From contig NW_025791658.1 of assembly GCF_921293095.1 (NCBI RefSeq), positions 496,001 to 560,000 of the forward strand: a DNA stretch of 64,000 nucleotides. The letters are read 5' to 3'. The notes below the pieces were generated by a model, which searched no databases, had not been told where the DNA came from, and saw only the letters and a program-made list of their open reading frames with translations. A program made the translations under genes and the position numbers. Origin of the DNA: Ischnura elegans (Eukaryota > Arthropoda > Insecta > Odonata > Coenagrionidae). Below, piece after piece: positions 11,901-26,900 of the stretch; positions within the stretch are counted from its first letter, which is position 1; each line of letters opens with the position of its first letter.

Positions 11901-14900
11901 AAATTCAAACAGGAGCATTTTAAAAATACGTCACTAAGGGAGAAACTCCCCTACCTGCCGCTTGATTTTGACCCAGGGTTTCAGATGACTGACTCGCGCT
12001 GTAAACCAAGGCCCCTCAGTTCCCCTTGGACTTGCGACCGGGTAGGGGAGGGGGGGAAGATAAGAAGTTTGTGTAAGAGGCGCACCCCCATTTTCGGCTG
12101 CAATGTTTGGGAAAAAAGGTGCGCCTCTTACACGCGCTTATACGGTATCCTTTGTTTGATAGGGTATTAATAATCCTTTATTAAACCAAGCGCTACCTGC
12201 TAGCTGGGTACTCTGCTGCCTGCTAGCAGCCTGCATCTTAGCCACGCTAATAGCCTCATGTGGCGGCAGCCAGATCCAGAATGACATCAAACAGGCTTTT
12301 CCCAGCATTCATACTAAGCCATCACATTTTCGCACACTTGAAATTTTTACTTTTCATTTAATCACGAAAAATAAATATCGTCAATTAAAAGCGTGAAATA
12401 CTAGGAAGTAGGAAGTGAAGGAGTAATAATCTTTTGATTTATGTAATTAAAAAAATAATAGGAAACCACCCTATTTCTCCAAGAAAACTTGTAATGGAAT
12501 ACCACAAGGGGGTTGAGGAAGAATTAGTGAAATGCATCATTATGCAAGATTACATAAATGTAAATTAAATGTTGTTGCGGCTGATCTTTAAGCCGCCGAG
12601 TGCATCCATTGGGTTGCTGATGGTGGTTAGACCTCTAGATAATGACCTCAACCTCGACCTCAATAAATAAGTCAATGCATTTCCCTCTCTCTTCATTTCG
12701 AAATGACTAATTTGACACAATATTCTCTGAGTCCTCCTTGGCGGAATGGCTGTCAAAGGCATCAACAACAATTCACGTATTGTAGGTAAGGTATTTTCAG
12801 TTTTAGATGGAAATTTAATCATGGAAATTCTAAGATAAAAATCTTATTATAATTTAAATAACCTAATTTGTTCGTGCTTTTTACTGAGTAAAGAGCATAC
12901 TAATGCCTACGTTTTTCACTTTAAAAAGTAATTCTTCTGCTCTTTGCACTAAGTTCCATACAACACTTACATATGTACTTTATATTACTATGTCATTTTT
13001 GAAAGTCATTTATTATGATCCACTATGATTCAACCTCGAGGTAGGCTATGATATAAGTGAGTTTACTTGTTGAATAAGCAGTCATGGACAAAAAGCAGAT
13101 GAATTCCAAGGTGGTATGGGTCTATCCCTGGGTAAGATAGGCAATTTTAATTATACATTAAGCCTGTGAATATGCCGTGACTAGGCTAGTAACATTTTGG
13201 ATGGGGCTGAAGTCCTGAAACCCCGTTTCAAAACGAAGGACATATCCAAGTCCTTTGTTTATTGTGTCAATCAGCTACTGTCGTCGTCAAAATGATGTGC
13301 CGCTGTACTCTGCAAATTTATGTCTGGACTTCAGTGCAAGCCGGAATAATGAATAATATGTCATTTTAAAGAAAATTTTATTCTCAATTCTGATTTATTT
13401 TTTGTTTTATGAAAAATTCAAAAATGTATACGCGCGAGTGCATTAAATGACTCCGCGCATAAATAAGAATTGAGAATAAAATTTCGTTTAAAATGAGGTA
13501 TTATTCATTATTATGGCATGCACTTAAGTCCAGATATATGTTTGCAAAGTACAGTGGCACATCATTTTGACGCCGACAGTAGTCAATGTGTGCTTTGTAT
13601 TTCGCATAAATATTAATGCAATTTATTTCATTTGTTCCCTGATCATAAAATTTGGTAACGACTACTCAGGAGGAAGCAATGAAGGGGTTGAACATTAAAT
13701 CCCTTCTTCAAAATGTAAGTTGTTCTTTTTCTGGTCATAATAAATACAGCAGACTCCTGATTATCCAGCTGCGGTTTATCAGGTTTGTGGATCACACAGG
13801 CCAACAATGAAGAAAACTTTTTTATTGAAAATACCTTATTCTTATGTTTTTTAAAGTTGCTGTATCCAAATATGATAGAAATAGAAATTTTATTCACCTG
13901 CTAGGTCTTACATGATGTAGACATAGGCTTTGTCATATTATATCTACTCCTTAAAATACAGAGATTCAATGTTCATATTCCGTAGGATTTGAAATTTTCA
14001 CGTTGGCAAATACAAACATGCAAAATTGCAAAATTACAATAGTATACAATTTATAAGTAGGTTTTGTGAATGATAATATTTGCAAGTTTTTACTAACTTA
14101 CAATTTTACAACATTTTACAAATTACAATTCCTTTTGGGTTTTTAGAAAAAAAGAGAATTCATCAACAGTATAAAAAACTTCAATGAGTAATAAGGTTTT
14201 TACTTTCCTTTTAAATTGCCCAAGGATGGTTTTAAAGCTATCACGTACCATTTATTCATATTTTACCGTTAAATTTATGAAATCAAGCAATATTTTTAGA
14301 ATTTAACAGCTTTTTTATAGTTACAGTAAAATTGAAAAAGTAGGTCTAATGGACGAAGATAATGGGGGATTACTGTTGGTACTTCACCGAGAAGTTCAGC
14401 AAGCGATTCATCGCAGAAAAGGCTACACCAGAAGCTTCAAGGAAAAAAGGGAAAGAAAATGTAGACCAATTCCAGTTGGAAAGTGAACCCTGTATTATCA
14501 CGCTGTAGTAAATACAAACAATTTTATCACGATGTAGTGAACGCTAAATGCAAACAATTTTATGATAAAACATTGTGTTTCATTGATTTCCCTGTATACC
14601 GTATAAGGATATTAGACTAAACATTAAATACATATTGCTTGGAAACTATGAATGATACAAAAAAAACTAAGGCTAGGTTTGGATTCAGCACATAAAAATC
14701 TATAAAGATCAGCTATTGAAATAGAAAAAGTTTTCAAAAAAAATTTTTTGCTGGCCTTTGTTATCCGTGAACAACATGTATAAACTCTTCTCGGGATTCC
14801 GCGTGGGGAAAGTATGTAAGAGCACCTACGTTTCGGGTACCGACTCGTCACCCATTCTCACAGCTATTGAATTAATATTTGAAGTGACCATTGAAGCTCA

Positions 14901-17900
14901 GCATTAGGAGGGGCCGGATTGGTCGAGTCCCGACTGTTGTCGCGGAGGACCGTGGACCAGCGTAGACTCAGCTCTGGCAATCATAATTCTTTTTACACAT
15001 CCTGTGCAGAGTACACCAATTGACGTGGTCCCGTCCAATCCGAGATATGGGGCACGTCAACTGACGTATTCTGCCGGTCGGGCTGGGAGTCCGTTCTCCG
15101 CCTCCTTACGTGACTAATATCCACTTCCATGGAAACCTATCTTTATTTTTCTTTCTTATTTTAAAGGCCAATTTTGATGGCTTAAATGAAAATCAGGCCC
15201 GCATTGAATGTGTTAAGAGTTCTATTCCAAGAGCTGGTGATCGAATATCCGGTGTCTCTGTTGACATTTTTATTCTCAAGTCTTATTTCAATAGCCTCCT
15301 TAGTTAAACGATCCCAGAATTGATTTGATCGCCATAAAACTCTGGTGTCATCCCACCTTATTTTATGGTCTTCACTCAGGCTATGCTCGACTCAAGCTGA
15401 TTTTTCTGGATGACCAAGTCAGAAATGCCTTTGATGCTCTTTGAGACGAGTCGATATTGTTCGCCCAATCTCCCCCACGTAGACATTACCACACTGACAA
15501 GGGATTTTATAAACTCCAGGAGTCATAAGGCCAATCGGATCTTTTACACAAACGATCAGGCGGTCTCTTAAACTTGGCATAGGTTGATGGATGGTTTCGA
15601 TGTTATACCTCCTCAAAACCCCAGAAATTTTGCCCGATATCATAGAAATACAGGTTTTAAAGGCCCTGGCAGTTGGCTGTAAAGATCTTGCAGCCAAGGA
15701 AACGTGGTTTTCGGAAACCATGTACAGTAGATTCCGTTTAAAGGGTCCACCGGTTAATTGGGGCAGCCACTTAATTGGGGCAGATCTTGAAGAACAGAAC
15801 CCAATAGAGGTATATCCCAGAGTATTCTCCACTTAATTGGGACAGCATGCCGCTTTATTGGGCCATGAGTGAGCGACATCAATTCTATACTCTCGACGAA
15901 ATTAAAATTTTTTGTTTCCTGAATACTATTTTTTAATATTTTCCTCCTTTGATTTACTCTTATTTTTCACAAATGTTCCTATTCTTGCCCTATTTTGAAA
16001 GCTCTTGTTTTTATACTATCCGCAAGAGGATAGGACTTTTCTTTAATAGGACTTATTAAAAGACATTCATTCAGCGTCGCCCGAGGCTGTGAAAATATAT
16101 TTTTAGCTAAATTGTAAAAATGTAATAAATTAACTAAACTCGCTGATTTATTAATCAAATTAATAGTTTAATAAACTTATGTTGCATTATAAACATTCTT
16201 TAGTCTTCTTTCTAACATTTCAAAGTTTTTTATGCCCATATACAGACCTAATTGGAGCAGCCACTTAATTGGGGCAAAGTGCACAAGTCCCGATATGTCC
16301 CAATTAACCGTAATGTACTGTATTTCCCTGAGCAGTAGGAATATGAGTACAATCACGTTATTGACTCTAAAAAGATCGCGATCGGGTAAAGAAAGCTCTC
16401 ATTGATTCCGGAAAGCAACCTAAAATAACAGAAAATGTGCGTAAATAAAAATAGATTGTTTGATTTACGTAAATATGTGAAAATTACAAGAAATTAGAGT
16501 GAAAGTTGTGATTATTCGTGCCGCTCCTCTCCATAATTAGCCAGGATAATCGGGAGTTTACTGTACCGATATAGCATGCATTTTAGAGCAGCAATACTAA
16601 ATTGTCATGCAGTAATAATTAATTGTCATGACCAGTGGCACAGCAAGGGGGGGTTTTTGGGGATAAACCCCCCTAGAGCTCAGAGAAATTTTTAAGTTTA
16701 ATCCATTTTACTTAATTGGATTGATATTACTAATAGAATAGCGTAAGGATTAATAAAATATCCCTCAGAAAGCCATAAAACTCACCATTGTGAACCTTTC
16801 CTCTTAAAATTCTGCGATTTATTTATCTCGCACCTATCGCTTATCCTGGTGGGTATTCCATACCCCCACACACCACGGTATTAGTTGCACCTAACCCTCC
16901 CCCCCCCAGCCTTAATTCCTAGCAGTGCCCCTGGTCATGACCTTACTTGCGTAAGTATCCTTGTTGAGAGAGTTTCTTTTTGTCTGGTGAAGAGAAATAC
17001 AGTGAGTCCTCGTTTAACGTCACTAACCGTTCCTGAAAAATGTGACGATAAACGAAATGACGCTAATCGAAGCATAATATCCCATAAGAAACAATGTTGA
17101 AAGTGAATATTGGCTCCTAGACCTCACAATTCCTATGTGAAAAAAATATTAGCGTATCATATCTGGGGCATTTTTTACGATGGGAATGCCAAACCATCGC
17201 ATAAATACGAGGTCCTGTCTTCATTGACGACAATAGCAGCAGTGATGTAAATCCTTCTCCATTTTTGTATCTTCCAGCATTTGCTTTTCGGCTTCGCTAT
17301 GGTGGTCGCCCGGGCGAGCGTCGCCTGGGCATCATCATCGCTGAAACATCGTCGCAGTTACAGGAACCAAAATTATTGTGAACACGGCGAAAAAAGTGAC
17401 GACAAAAGTTCTGAGTTCTACACGGAAAAATGCCTTGAAATCACTTTTTAGGTTCCTGAAAACCATTATAATAAGTAAAACCTTGCGCAACTACGCAAGA
17501 ATTCATTTTGCAGAAATTTTTGCTAAAACCGTAATCACAATTAACAATAAACACACCGTTTTACACTTCGTTTAGACTGACTGTATTACCGCCCACAAAA
17601 CGAACAACCTGCAACGCTCGCCGCTTCGCCTTTTTTTTTTGCGCGAAATTTAAAAGCCTTGACGTTATCGCAAAGCGAAGGTGCGATAAACGAGTGATGG
17701 TCTCAAAATTTTCGTGACGTTATCGCGAAATGACGTTAAACGGGGTGACGTAGAACGAGGACTCACTGTACAGAAGGCCATGAAACCAATTTCAAAACTT
17801 TTTTTTGCTCTCCAATTTCTGTTACCTACTGTTCATGAAGCATGCTTATTTTAGGATATTCTTTAAACTAGCAGTACCTCTGCATAATTTTATTTTCACG

Positions 17901-20900
17901 AAATGCTATGTTAATTCAATTTTCACTTAACACATGAAGGAGCGGACATTTTTTTGTCAAACTTACCCCGGTGGCCAGGTATTTTTCAAGGCAGGCAGTT
18001 TTTTTTTGCTGGCAACTTTAATTTGGTTTACATCTGAATAACTTTTTACGATATCTCTTTCAAATTTTTAGTGTTTTAAGATAAAATCTTATGTCATAAT
18101 ATGAATAAATAATTTTTAATTCATTCCTAAAATTAATCATTTTTAATAATGTCATTACAATGTATCATCGCATGTGGCATATAAAGGCAGGAAAGCAATT
18201 ATTTAATTTACGCCCACTTTGTACAAAATAAACATTGACAATCCCGTAAGGGTCAATGCTTACTATTTGGTGAAATTTTTGGTCATAACTCGTTAATACT
18301 TAAAAATAACCCATGGAACGCACATTGTAAACCTTTTTTTCTTACTTCATTGGAAGTGCTCACAAAGTTGTGTCTCAAACATAATTTCCCCGAGAAAAAT
18401 TTTTATCAATCACCACAGTTACGTTCTACAACCAGCTCATCTGAAAATAAAATTTTACAAGAGTAAACTAGTATTTTCCCTGCACTTGTACTGGTATTTA
18501 ATTGTGTAACCTTTGGTCTACCAGGCAGGGTAAATGGTAGTTGTTAAGTTGGTGTTTATTTGTGGATTTTATGGGTGACTGGCAATTATACGTGTAAACG
18601 TTTGCTCTCTAGGTGTCTTTCAAGGATGACGAGCCCTGCAGTTACGATGAATTCATAACGAGTGATTTGTATGAGCCAAGGCACAAGATTCCACGGCTGG
18701 AAGTGGACGGAGCTCCTCCAAAGTCACCTGACGTAAGTAGGATTGTGTGGATAATCTTTCGCACGCAGTGCGGAACGTCCCTGAAAACATGTACTAAAGT
18801 CAAACAATTGAGTTTCCATTCTAATAGGGTAGTTTCCTTCATCAAAGAAAACAAAAGGCATTGATTGCCATTCGTTACCCACCATTAGAGCATTCATAAT
18901 ATACAAATTATTTGGCTTTAGAAATCTCAGTCTGGACGAATGGCAATGGTTAATTTTTACTGCATTTGAATAAGGCCAGATTGGCGCCCATGCGATGCCA
19001 CTCCACTTGACGTCACAGGGACCTAGTTTCTATACGAGTACATAGGAGTTTTACATCGTCTGAGGTTACCAATGCATGCATGAGGCACGGAGCTCAGGGA
19101 AACATCTATTAATAATCACCTATTAAAACTGGCTAAGGTCGGAAAGTTTCCTTCATTTGATAAGGTATTAATAATCCATAATTAAGCCAAGCCCTAACAG
19201 CTAGCATGGTACTCTGCTACCTGCTAGCATCCTGCATCGTATCAGAGCTTAGAGCCTCGCCCCAAGGTCACCTCATTTGCGGCAGCGGGAACCAGAAGGG
19301 CGTCATACGGAGTTTTCCCATCATTCCTACTTAGCCGTCGCGTTTTCCCACGCTTGAAAATTTTCACTTTTGATTTAATCGTGAAAAATAGATGTCGTCA
19401 TTTAAAAATCTAAAAGCGTGAAATGCATACTACAGGAGTAATAATCTTTCGATTTAGGCAATAAAATAATAATAGGAAACCACCCTATTATTGGGGAGCA
19501 TGTATTGCATTCAATGATTGTTTATTTGGCTTTTACGAAACGTGAGAACCAAAAGAAACCACATTTTAAGTTATTGTAGTACAGTGGAACCTCGTTAAAG
19601 CGAGTACGGGCTATAGCGACACCCCCGCTATAACGAGAGATAGCCGATGCACCGTTAATTGACCCTATAATAAGCGTGTTAAAAAATTCGTTTTTACGAG
19701 ACCCTTTCGGTGTTGGCTCTCGCCATAGCGAGGGTTTCACCGCCGGAAGACTTTCATCAAGACACCTTAACCTCTGTAATTGCTAGCGATCTGTTAGAAA
19801 TGAAGTTAATGGAGTGCTCAGTCTCAAATTCATGCGGTAAACTGTCGTTCGATAAATATAATGATTGACGAAACAATGCTTTGCATGATTTTTATTCAGT
19901 GCGGCGCTTATAAATTGTTCGAATAGTTAGTCGTTGTTTGAGTAAGGAAATTTAGTGATGCAAAAAAACATCGCCTATCGTCTGGATTTATGCTTACGTT
20001 TATCGGATAGATGTTTATCTGTCGCCGCACCACTCCTGTTCCTGTATATCTGTTCGCAACAGGTATATTGTCTATTATTTGCTCCACCTCCGGTAAAGCG
20101 ACAATTCGCTATAGCGAGTGTTTATTAGTGCACCGTGGGGTGTCGTTATATCGAGGTTGCACTGTACTTTTCAAACTTTTTTCATTGTGTGTGGCCTTCT
20201 AAAAAAGGGTGCGTCTTAAATGCCGTCAAATATGGTATTACCTGTTATTTTTTCATCAAATTAACTTTTTTTAAAGTATAAAAAATACAAGAAAAAGCAA
20301 ATGAAAAGTAGGGATGGACGGATCCAGGATTTTTTTTCCGATCCTCGATATTTTCGGAGCCGGATCTTTCGGATCGGATATTTTCGGATCCAAATGCATT
20401 TTCAAATTCCTATTAAACGAAGTCATTATTAAGTTTATTCTGGGTACGTACAATCAAAGGAATGCTTTTTAGATATTCCTTCAAATTTTAATATTTTTAT
20501 AAATTAAAAATCATTTTTATAGGCTTTCAAGTTGTTTTTTAAAACATCTTTACATGCTCAGGGCCTAAACTGTTACGCTTGGGTTTGGAAATGAAAATAG
20601 GAAAAATCTTTGGATACACCACTGACCAGTGGCGTTAGACAAGAATCGCATGCGACGGCACATTCGAAGTGAGAATCGGAACTCTTCCCATTAGGTATGG
20701 ACGGATCCAGGATTTTTTTCGGATCCGGATTCGGATTGGATCTTTGATTTTTGGAGCCGGATCTCTCGAATCGAATATTTTCGGATCCAAATGTTTTTTT
20801 TTCAAATTCCTGACGCTGAGATTCCCCCGATGATTGCTCAATCTCTTGGGAAGAATCGAACTATGTGCCAGTCGTATTTTGCCTTTTTTTATTTTCCACG

Positions 20901-23900
20901 GCTGAAATTCTCGAACGTAACCTCTGCGAGAGCTTTCGAACAAAACGGTTCATGAGTAGGACCAGAATCGCATGCGACGGCGCATTGGAAGAGGGAATCG
21001 GAACTCTTTCCACCCTTATTTGCATTCACTGAAGCTATTATTTAAAATTGCGGATCCAGATCCGATGTCTTCCACGAGTTTGGATCCGATGTATCCGATG
21101 AAGGGCAATATCCGCGGTATTTGGGTCTGAGGTACCCGATCCGACCATCCCTAATGAAAAGTAATTTTTTTCATTGTCGCAGTTACTCTCCGACTCTGAG
21201 GTGATATGCGTGTGTTTGACTGTGTGCACTTGTGATCTTAAGCCTCCTCGTAATTTTGATTTTAGTGTTCTGACGATGTGATGGAGGTGGAGGTGACTCC
21301 GTGGATGGTGAAGGAGGAGGAACAGGATTCTGAAGATGACGAGGAGGAGGAGGAGAGTCCACAAAGGATACAAGGCGACAAGACTCAACAGTTGGAGGGC
21401 ATTGCTCCAAACGCGGTAATTATTTTTATCACAGTTGAGAATTGTTATTCCCTTTATTAAGTTTTTTATTCGTTCATATGAATGACAAAATTTCAATTAA
21501 TAGATTTTACAGCTTATATTTCGTCAGGAAGTCAACATTTAGCGAAAATCGGATCGGGAAAACAATGTTGCGTTTTCGCAACTTTGGCCGAATCCGGTAT
21601 CTATATGCGGTTATGCAACCGCATTACCACACATGGCCGTCTCGTTGGAATATGCCGTTTTTACTTTCAGATATAATCCCACGCCTTTTTATGCCACGTA
21701 TTTGATAGATATCGTCATATTTGATATTTAAAATTCCTAGATATTGTTTCCAATGAGTTGTTGCATTATTTTACCTTAATCCAATATAAAATAGATATGG
21801 TTTGAAAGAAATGAGTCAAAGCGAATATTTTTACAGAAGATAACGTATTTTCCAGTTTTTGATTGACATTTTTATCTCTACAGATTGAATTATAACAAAT
21901 ATTGACTGTTTACGAAATACATGAAACAGGGTTACCACTCAACCGTGAAAACCGTGAACAAGCCGTGAATTTTGTCATGAAACCTTTAAAAAGTCTCTCA
22001 AAATTGATTGTAGTACGACAATTGACAGATTAAAATCGAAATCTCCATCGTATTTCAACGTCATTCATGCGCAGACACTGTCCACGAATTTACATGCACA
22101 CGCATATTCGAAGCGCAAGTATTGGTTCGTGTGCCATGATGACACATTGACCTTAACCCTTTGAGTGCGGATGGCATAGCATTGATGCCCAGCATAGGTC
22201 CTGCCAACGGGCGGGTGGCATCACATTAATGCCATGCCGGCCTATGTCCTTCAATCGCTCCCTACGCTCCTCCGCTCTGTTCTTTCTACTCTCACGATGG
22301 TTTCCCGCACGCACATTGGATTAGGCTACCTTGATATGCCTTCCGTTTTTGAAAAAAAGTTTATATTTTTTTAGTACATATTTTTACATTTATGGAGTAC
22401 TTTTTAATTTGTAAGATTTTTCGCCATTACAAAAAAATTAAAATGTGATATTTTCTTTTCTCTTCTGAATATTTGTACTAAATGTTGCCATATTTGAAGG
22501 TTATTATCCCCGTTTTAGTCGTATTAAAATTTTTGTAAACAATATTTAGTCATAATCTTCCTTTCATCTCACCGACGAAAAATATTTTCGTATATCAAAA
22601 TACGGTCACAATACACAAGCTAAACACAGTTGAATAATATGTTTCTCTTTTTATTATTGTTTAAACTTAATATTTAAATAATGCCGTTTTAACTCATAAC
22701 ATTCTTCCATAACATATTTGCAACTCATTTTCTGAACGATCCTATCAATAGGGGTTTGATTATATTGGTTTCGGAAAAAGAAATAGATTTTTTCGACTTT
22801 TTCTCATTTATTTCGTTTGAGTTTGTTAAAGTTACTAGGCTCGAATAATTACGTCCACCAATTCGTTATTCACGGAAAATATTGAAGGTTCTAGGAAAAC
22901 TTTTATATTTATTTCATTTTGAATGAGAAATTAGAATTGGTGAAATCTTTGGGGAAAAAATGATCAAATTTCGGGGCTCAAAAAATACGAGTCGTTTTAT
23001 GTCACCGCGGAATAGACTACAAGTCACTCTGTGTCTCCTGTTATCTCTATTTTTAGAAGTATTTTTGCCATTCTTATGAGAAATGCATGCAAATGCAAAG
23101 TATTCTGTTATGTGCATGTGGTGGAGAAGGTGAGCTCTTCCTGCTCAGTTTTTTCGACTCTCGCCATTAGTACAGTCTCTACTTCGGACATCTTTCGATT
23201 GCGTGCATTTTCACTCCCCTACAGAGATTTTATTTTTTTATAATATTACCGTATAGCCTTATTCTTTTGGAAATTTCAGTATTTTACATATATTTAGCCA
23301 CTTACGTGGAATATGGGAGAAACCTTTATTTTTAATTTTATTCCTATTCTCAAACCCCAAGGACCGTTTATGTATCAGCCTTTGGTGAACTAGGCTTAGA
23401 ATATCTCCTCGCAATGAAACTACCTCTGGCACAATTTACTCAAGTTTATGCATGGAACACTGCATTGAGTCTTCTCCGCGAAGGGTTTTTTTTTTAACTT
23501 TGAAGCAATTTACATATTTTACTTCAACCAAATAGAGGTATTATAATTAGAAAAGGCCGAACATAGGGATAATACTCGTGGGGAATGGGGGATATTTTTA
23601 ATCTGGTATACCTAATGTATGATTGCATTAAGTATTACAAGATGGCCATCCATTCCAGATTATTGGAAAATGTAGGAAAATATCTTCGATGTTTCTTGTC
23701 TTCACACCACTTTTTCCCGAGACCGATTTCAACTAATTTTTCGTTGCATGCATTTTGGCAGGGACCCCGGAGTAGATGATCCGATACCAAGAGACCCCTT
23801 GCATAAAATTCGACCCCTTTTGAATTTATTCACTCAAAGAATGAAATAAATTTACTATCCGGGTAAAGAACTCTGCTTCATGAGTCCATGTTGCTTTGGC

Positions 23901-26900
23901 GCCACAAACACGGCATAACATTATATATGCTTTCAGGGCCTAATGGCGTCGTGCAAGATGCTATAATTTACACAGGGGCGAAGGATCCTGATGTTGGAGG
24001 CAGGGGACATGCAAACAAAGTCGTGCGAAAATTAATCGATAGATTTCATCTCTGTGGACACAGTTATACAGTCGCGAAGCCACGATTTTGAAATGAGGGG
24101 TTTTTGCAGGAGATTTTAGGGCCCTTCCGGAGGGTGCGGGGGCCATCTTACCCGTTTTTGGCGCCTCAACGGGGGTTGTAACCCATTACCCCCCCTTCCG
24201 TGGCAACACTGCTGAGTTTTTGCATGGAAAATTATAATAATCTCTTGAAATATCTATTGAGTTACTCAAAAAAGACACACCTCTGAAACTCTAAGGACAA
24301 ACAGAAAAATAATACTCCTCACGTTCTAAGAACGACTAAAAAGTGGCTCTGATGATATATGATGTGCAGAAGCTCCAGGGCCGTGTTTGAAGCCTTTTTT
24401 CAAAGAATTCCACAATTATTAGTTAGTTTTTATAGCATTTACGCAAAATAAAATGTCAAAAAGATAAAATAACTTTCATATGTTTGCATGCAAATCTAAG
24501 TTACTGGTAAATTTAAAAATTTATAAATGTGAAAATTAAACTTCAAAAACTTTTATTTGCCCAAAATATGATGCATGGAAAGTGGATGATAACTGAGAAT
24601 ATATTTATCTTCTTTTATAATTCAATTCCGCCATCATTACAGAAATTATTTTAAGCTTCTTAGTTGCTACGTAAAGATTAGTTGCCCGTCGTCACCAAAT
24701 GTGTGTGTAACGGGTTGCATAAATTCCGGAGCATTGTTTCACATGGGTGCGGATGGCATCACTGTGATGCCATTAACAAATTGTTTAATAAATAGTGAAA
24801 TGAATATAAAAATCTTTTTTGTATTGAAATTGTTTACATATTTCCGAAAAATAAAGTGAATGCAGTGAAAAAAAATTCTCCGCCAATGTGAAACAACTCT
24901 GAGAAAATTTTACGCAATGAAAGGGTTAAGCCTGTACCAAAGACTGGTAACCAAAGTATTCATTAACCCTGGCGAAAATTCAGACACTTCTTAATTTTCC
25001 TGGCACCTGGGCCCCTCCATTTTCCCGCTGACAACCTTTAGCGAGAGCTGAATTTTGCAAACAATATGTGACGTCAGGAGAGATAGCACGTTCATTGCTG
25101 CATTTGCATTCATGGCGTCTGTTGCGTTCGTTAAATTTTTAGTTAACGTGCGACCGATGATCATTACGCGATCAATATTTCTGCCTAAAATTGTTTATCT
25201 AAAAATCGTGAATTTCACGACATCTAGACCGTGAAAACCTGGAAAAAACCGTGAATATCATATTTTAGATTGAGTGGGAACCATGATGAAAGCATTTCGG
25301 GTGCAATGGAACACAAAACTTTGTACATTCATTCCGAATTAGTCCTTCCTCACTTCACGAATCAGCGATATTACAGACTTCCACAACAAGATATTGGTCG
25401 AAAGAAGACCATTGGGCGTGGATTTGGTTCGGATATCATTGAACCAAAACATATTTAGATTAATAAAAAATAATTATGTATTACAGTTGAGGGCCTCAAA
25501 TCTGGAGAGCTTGGAACCGATGGCTTTCTGGATTTCTGGTCTTCAGCACTCACAATAAAAGTGGTACGCTTTTTTATGAGAACTTTCATGCAATTAAACC
25601 ATAACTCAGAATGAAGGATCTATGGTTTTCCCGGCTAATACAAGGGTTGTACCAAAAGTAAGGTTCCCATATTTTTTAGAAATGCAAAACTTTGTTTATT
25701 TATATTAATTTTCACATCGTTGAAAAGCTTACATTTTTGATTATTTTTCAACGTAGTCTCCATTTTTTCGACGCACTTTTAAAGACAGTGCTCCATCTTT
25801 TTTATCCCTAAGTTGATGAAGTCTCCTGCCAACCCGTTGAGGAAGTGTGTGACCTCTGCTCGGACTTCATCATCGCTCTTGAAGCGTTTGCCACCTAAGA
25901 GTTTTATTTCAGGGGTATAATGAAATACCCACGAATTCTCCGGTGACAATAGAGACCAATAACTCCTCCTCCCCACCCCCCTCCCCTAAAATTGTTGAAG
26001 AAAAATGCAAGCACAGTCAAGGTGTTGCTGCATGTGTCCGTCAGTCAGCATACGGGGGATTCAGCAAGCACACATCTTGCAATAACCTAAGGTTTCTTTT
26101 AAAATTCTTTCAATTGTGCCGTGGCAAGCTACAGGAATGTGTTCAACAAGTTCACGGACAGTGACCCTCCGATCTTTGAGCAGCTCACTGTTGATCTTCT
26201 GGACAATCCAAAACCGGCGGTCTTCCACTCCGTTCGTCATCGTGAACTTCCGTGCGGCCCTCAGCAAAAGCCCTGCAACATTTGCGGACGAGCTGGAAGG
26301 ACATGCACTCTTCACCATAAAGTTCAGTCAGTTGCTGATGAATCTCCATGGGCGGTAACTTCCTTGCAAGGATAAATCGGATAACTGCTCTATCCTCACA
26401 CTTGGCGGGAACGGGGATCATCACTTTCATTGTTGACGGTTGCTAAGCCAATAACGAGCGACAAAGTGAATCGCAGACTGGCGGACTCGAGAGTAGGGGA
26501 ACCACAGTGCACGGCAATGTTGTGGGATTTAGCCTAGCACCTTCGCTCAACATTGTAGCTCATTGGGAGCCTTACTTTTGGTACAACCCTCGTAGACTGG
26601 AGGAAGAGTTCTTGGGTTTCCAGCCGGGTCCAAGTGTTTTTCTGCACCGACGTTTCAAAGGCTAAGTCTGCCATCGTCTTCAGGGTGAAACTTGCCGAAT
26701 AAGTTATCAAATCACGACTGTAGCTTCTGCTGCATAAATTATAGGTGCTAATATACTGGATGAGAACGTTCAATAAATACATCTCTATCTTCATGCTCAA
26801 TAGCTTCTACTGATAGCATTCAATAGGAGACGTTGTGATATCGGAGGTATCTCCTTGGTGTGATAAGTAGAGGTTTATTGAGATAAAGAGGTTCACTACA

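Noticed and set aside
15419..15832. An intact 137-codon minus-strand gene
   Set aside because: The first 35-40 codons come from the adjacent pogo-like element; the rest is a Penelope-like GIY-YIG fragment with no RT.
18642..18906. Minus-strand frames across exon 4 and the family-A element
   Set aside because: They are shadows of exon 4 and the repeat's left end. The same peptide pattern recurs wherever family A occurs (27921-28124).
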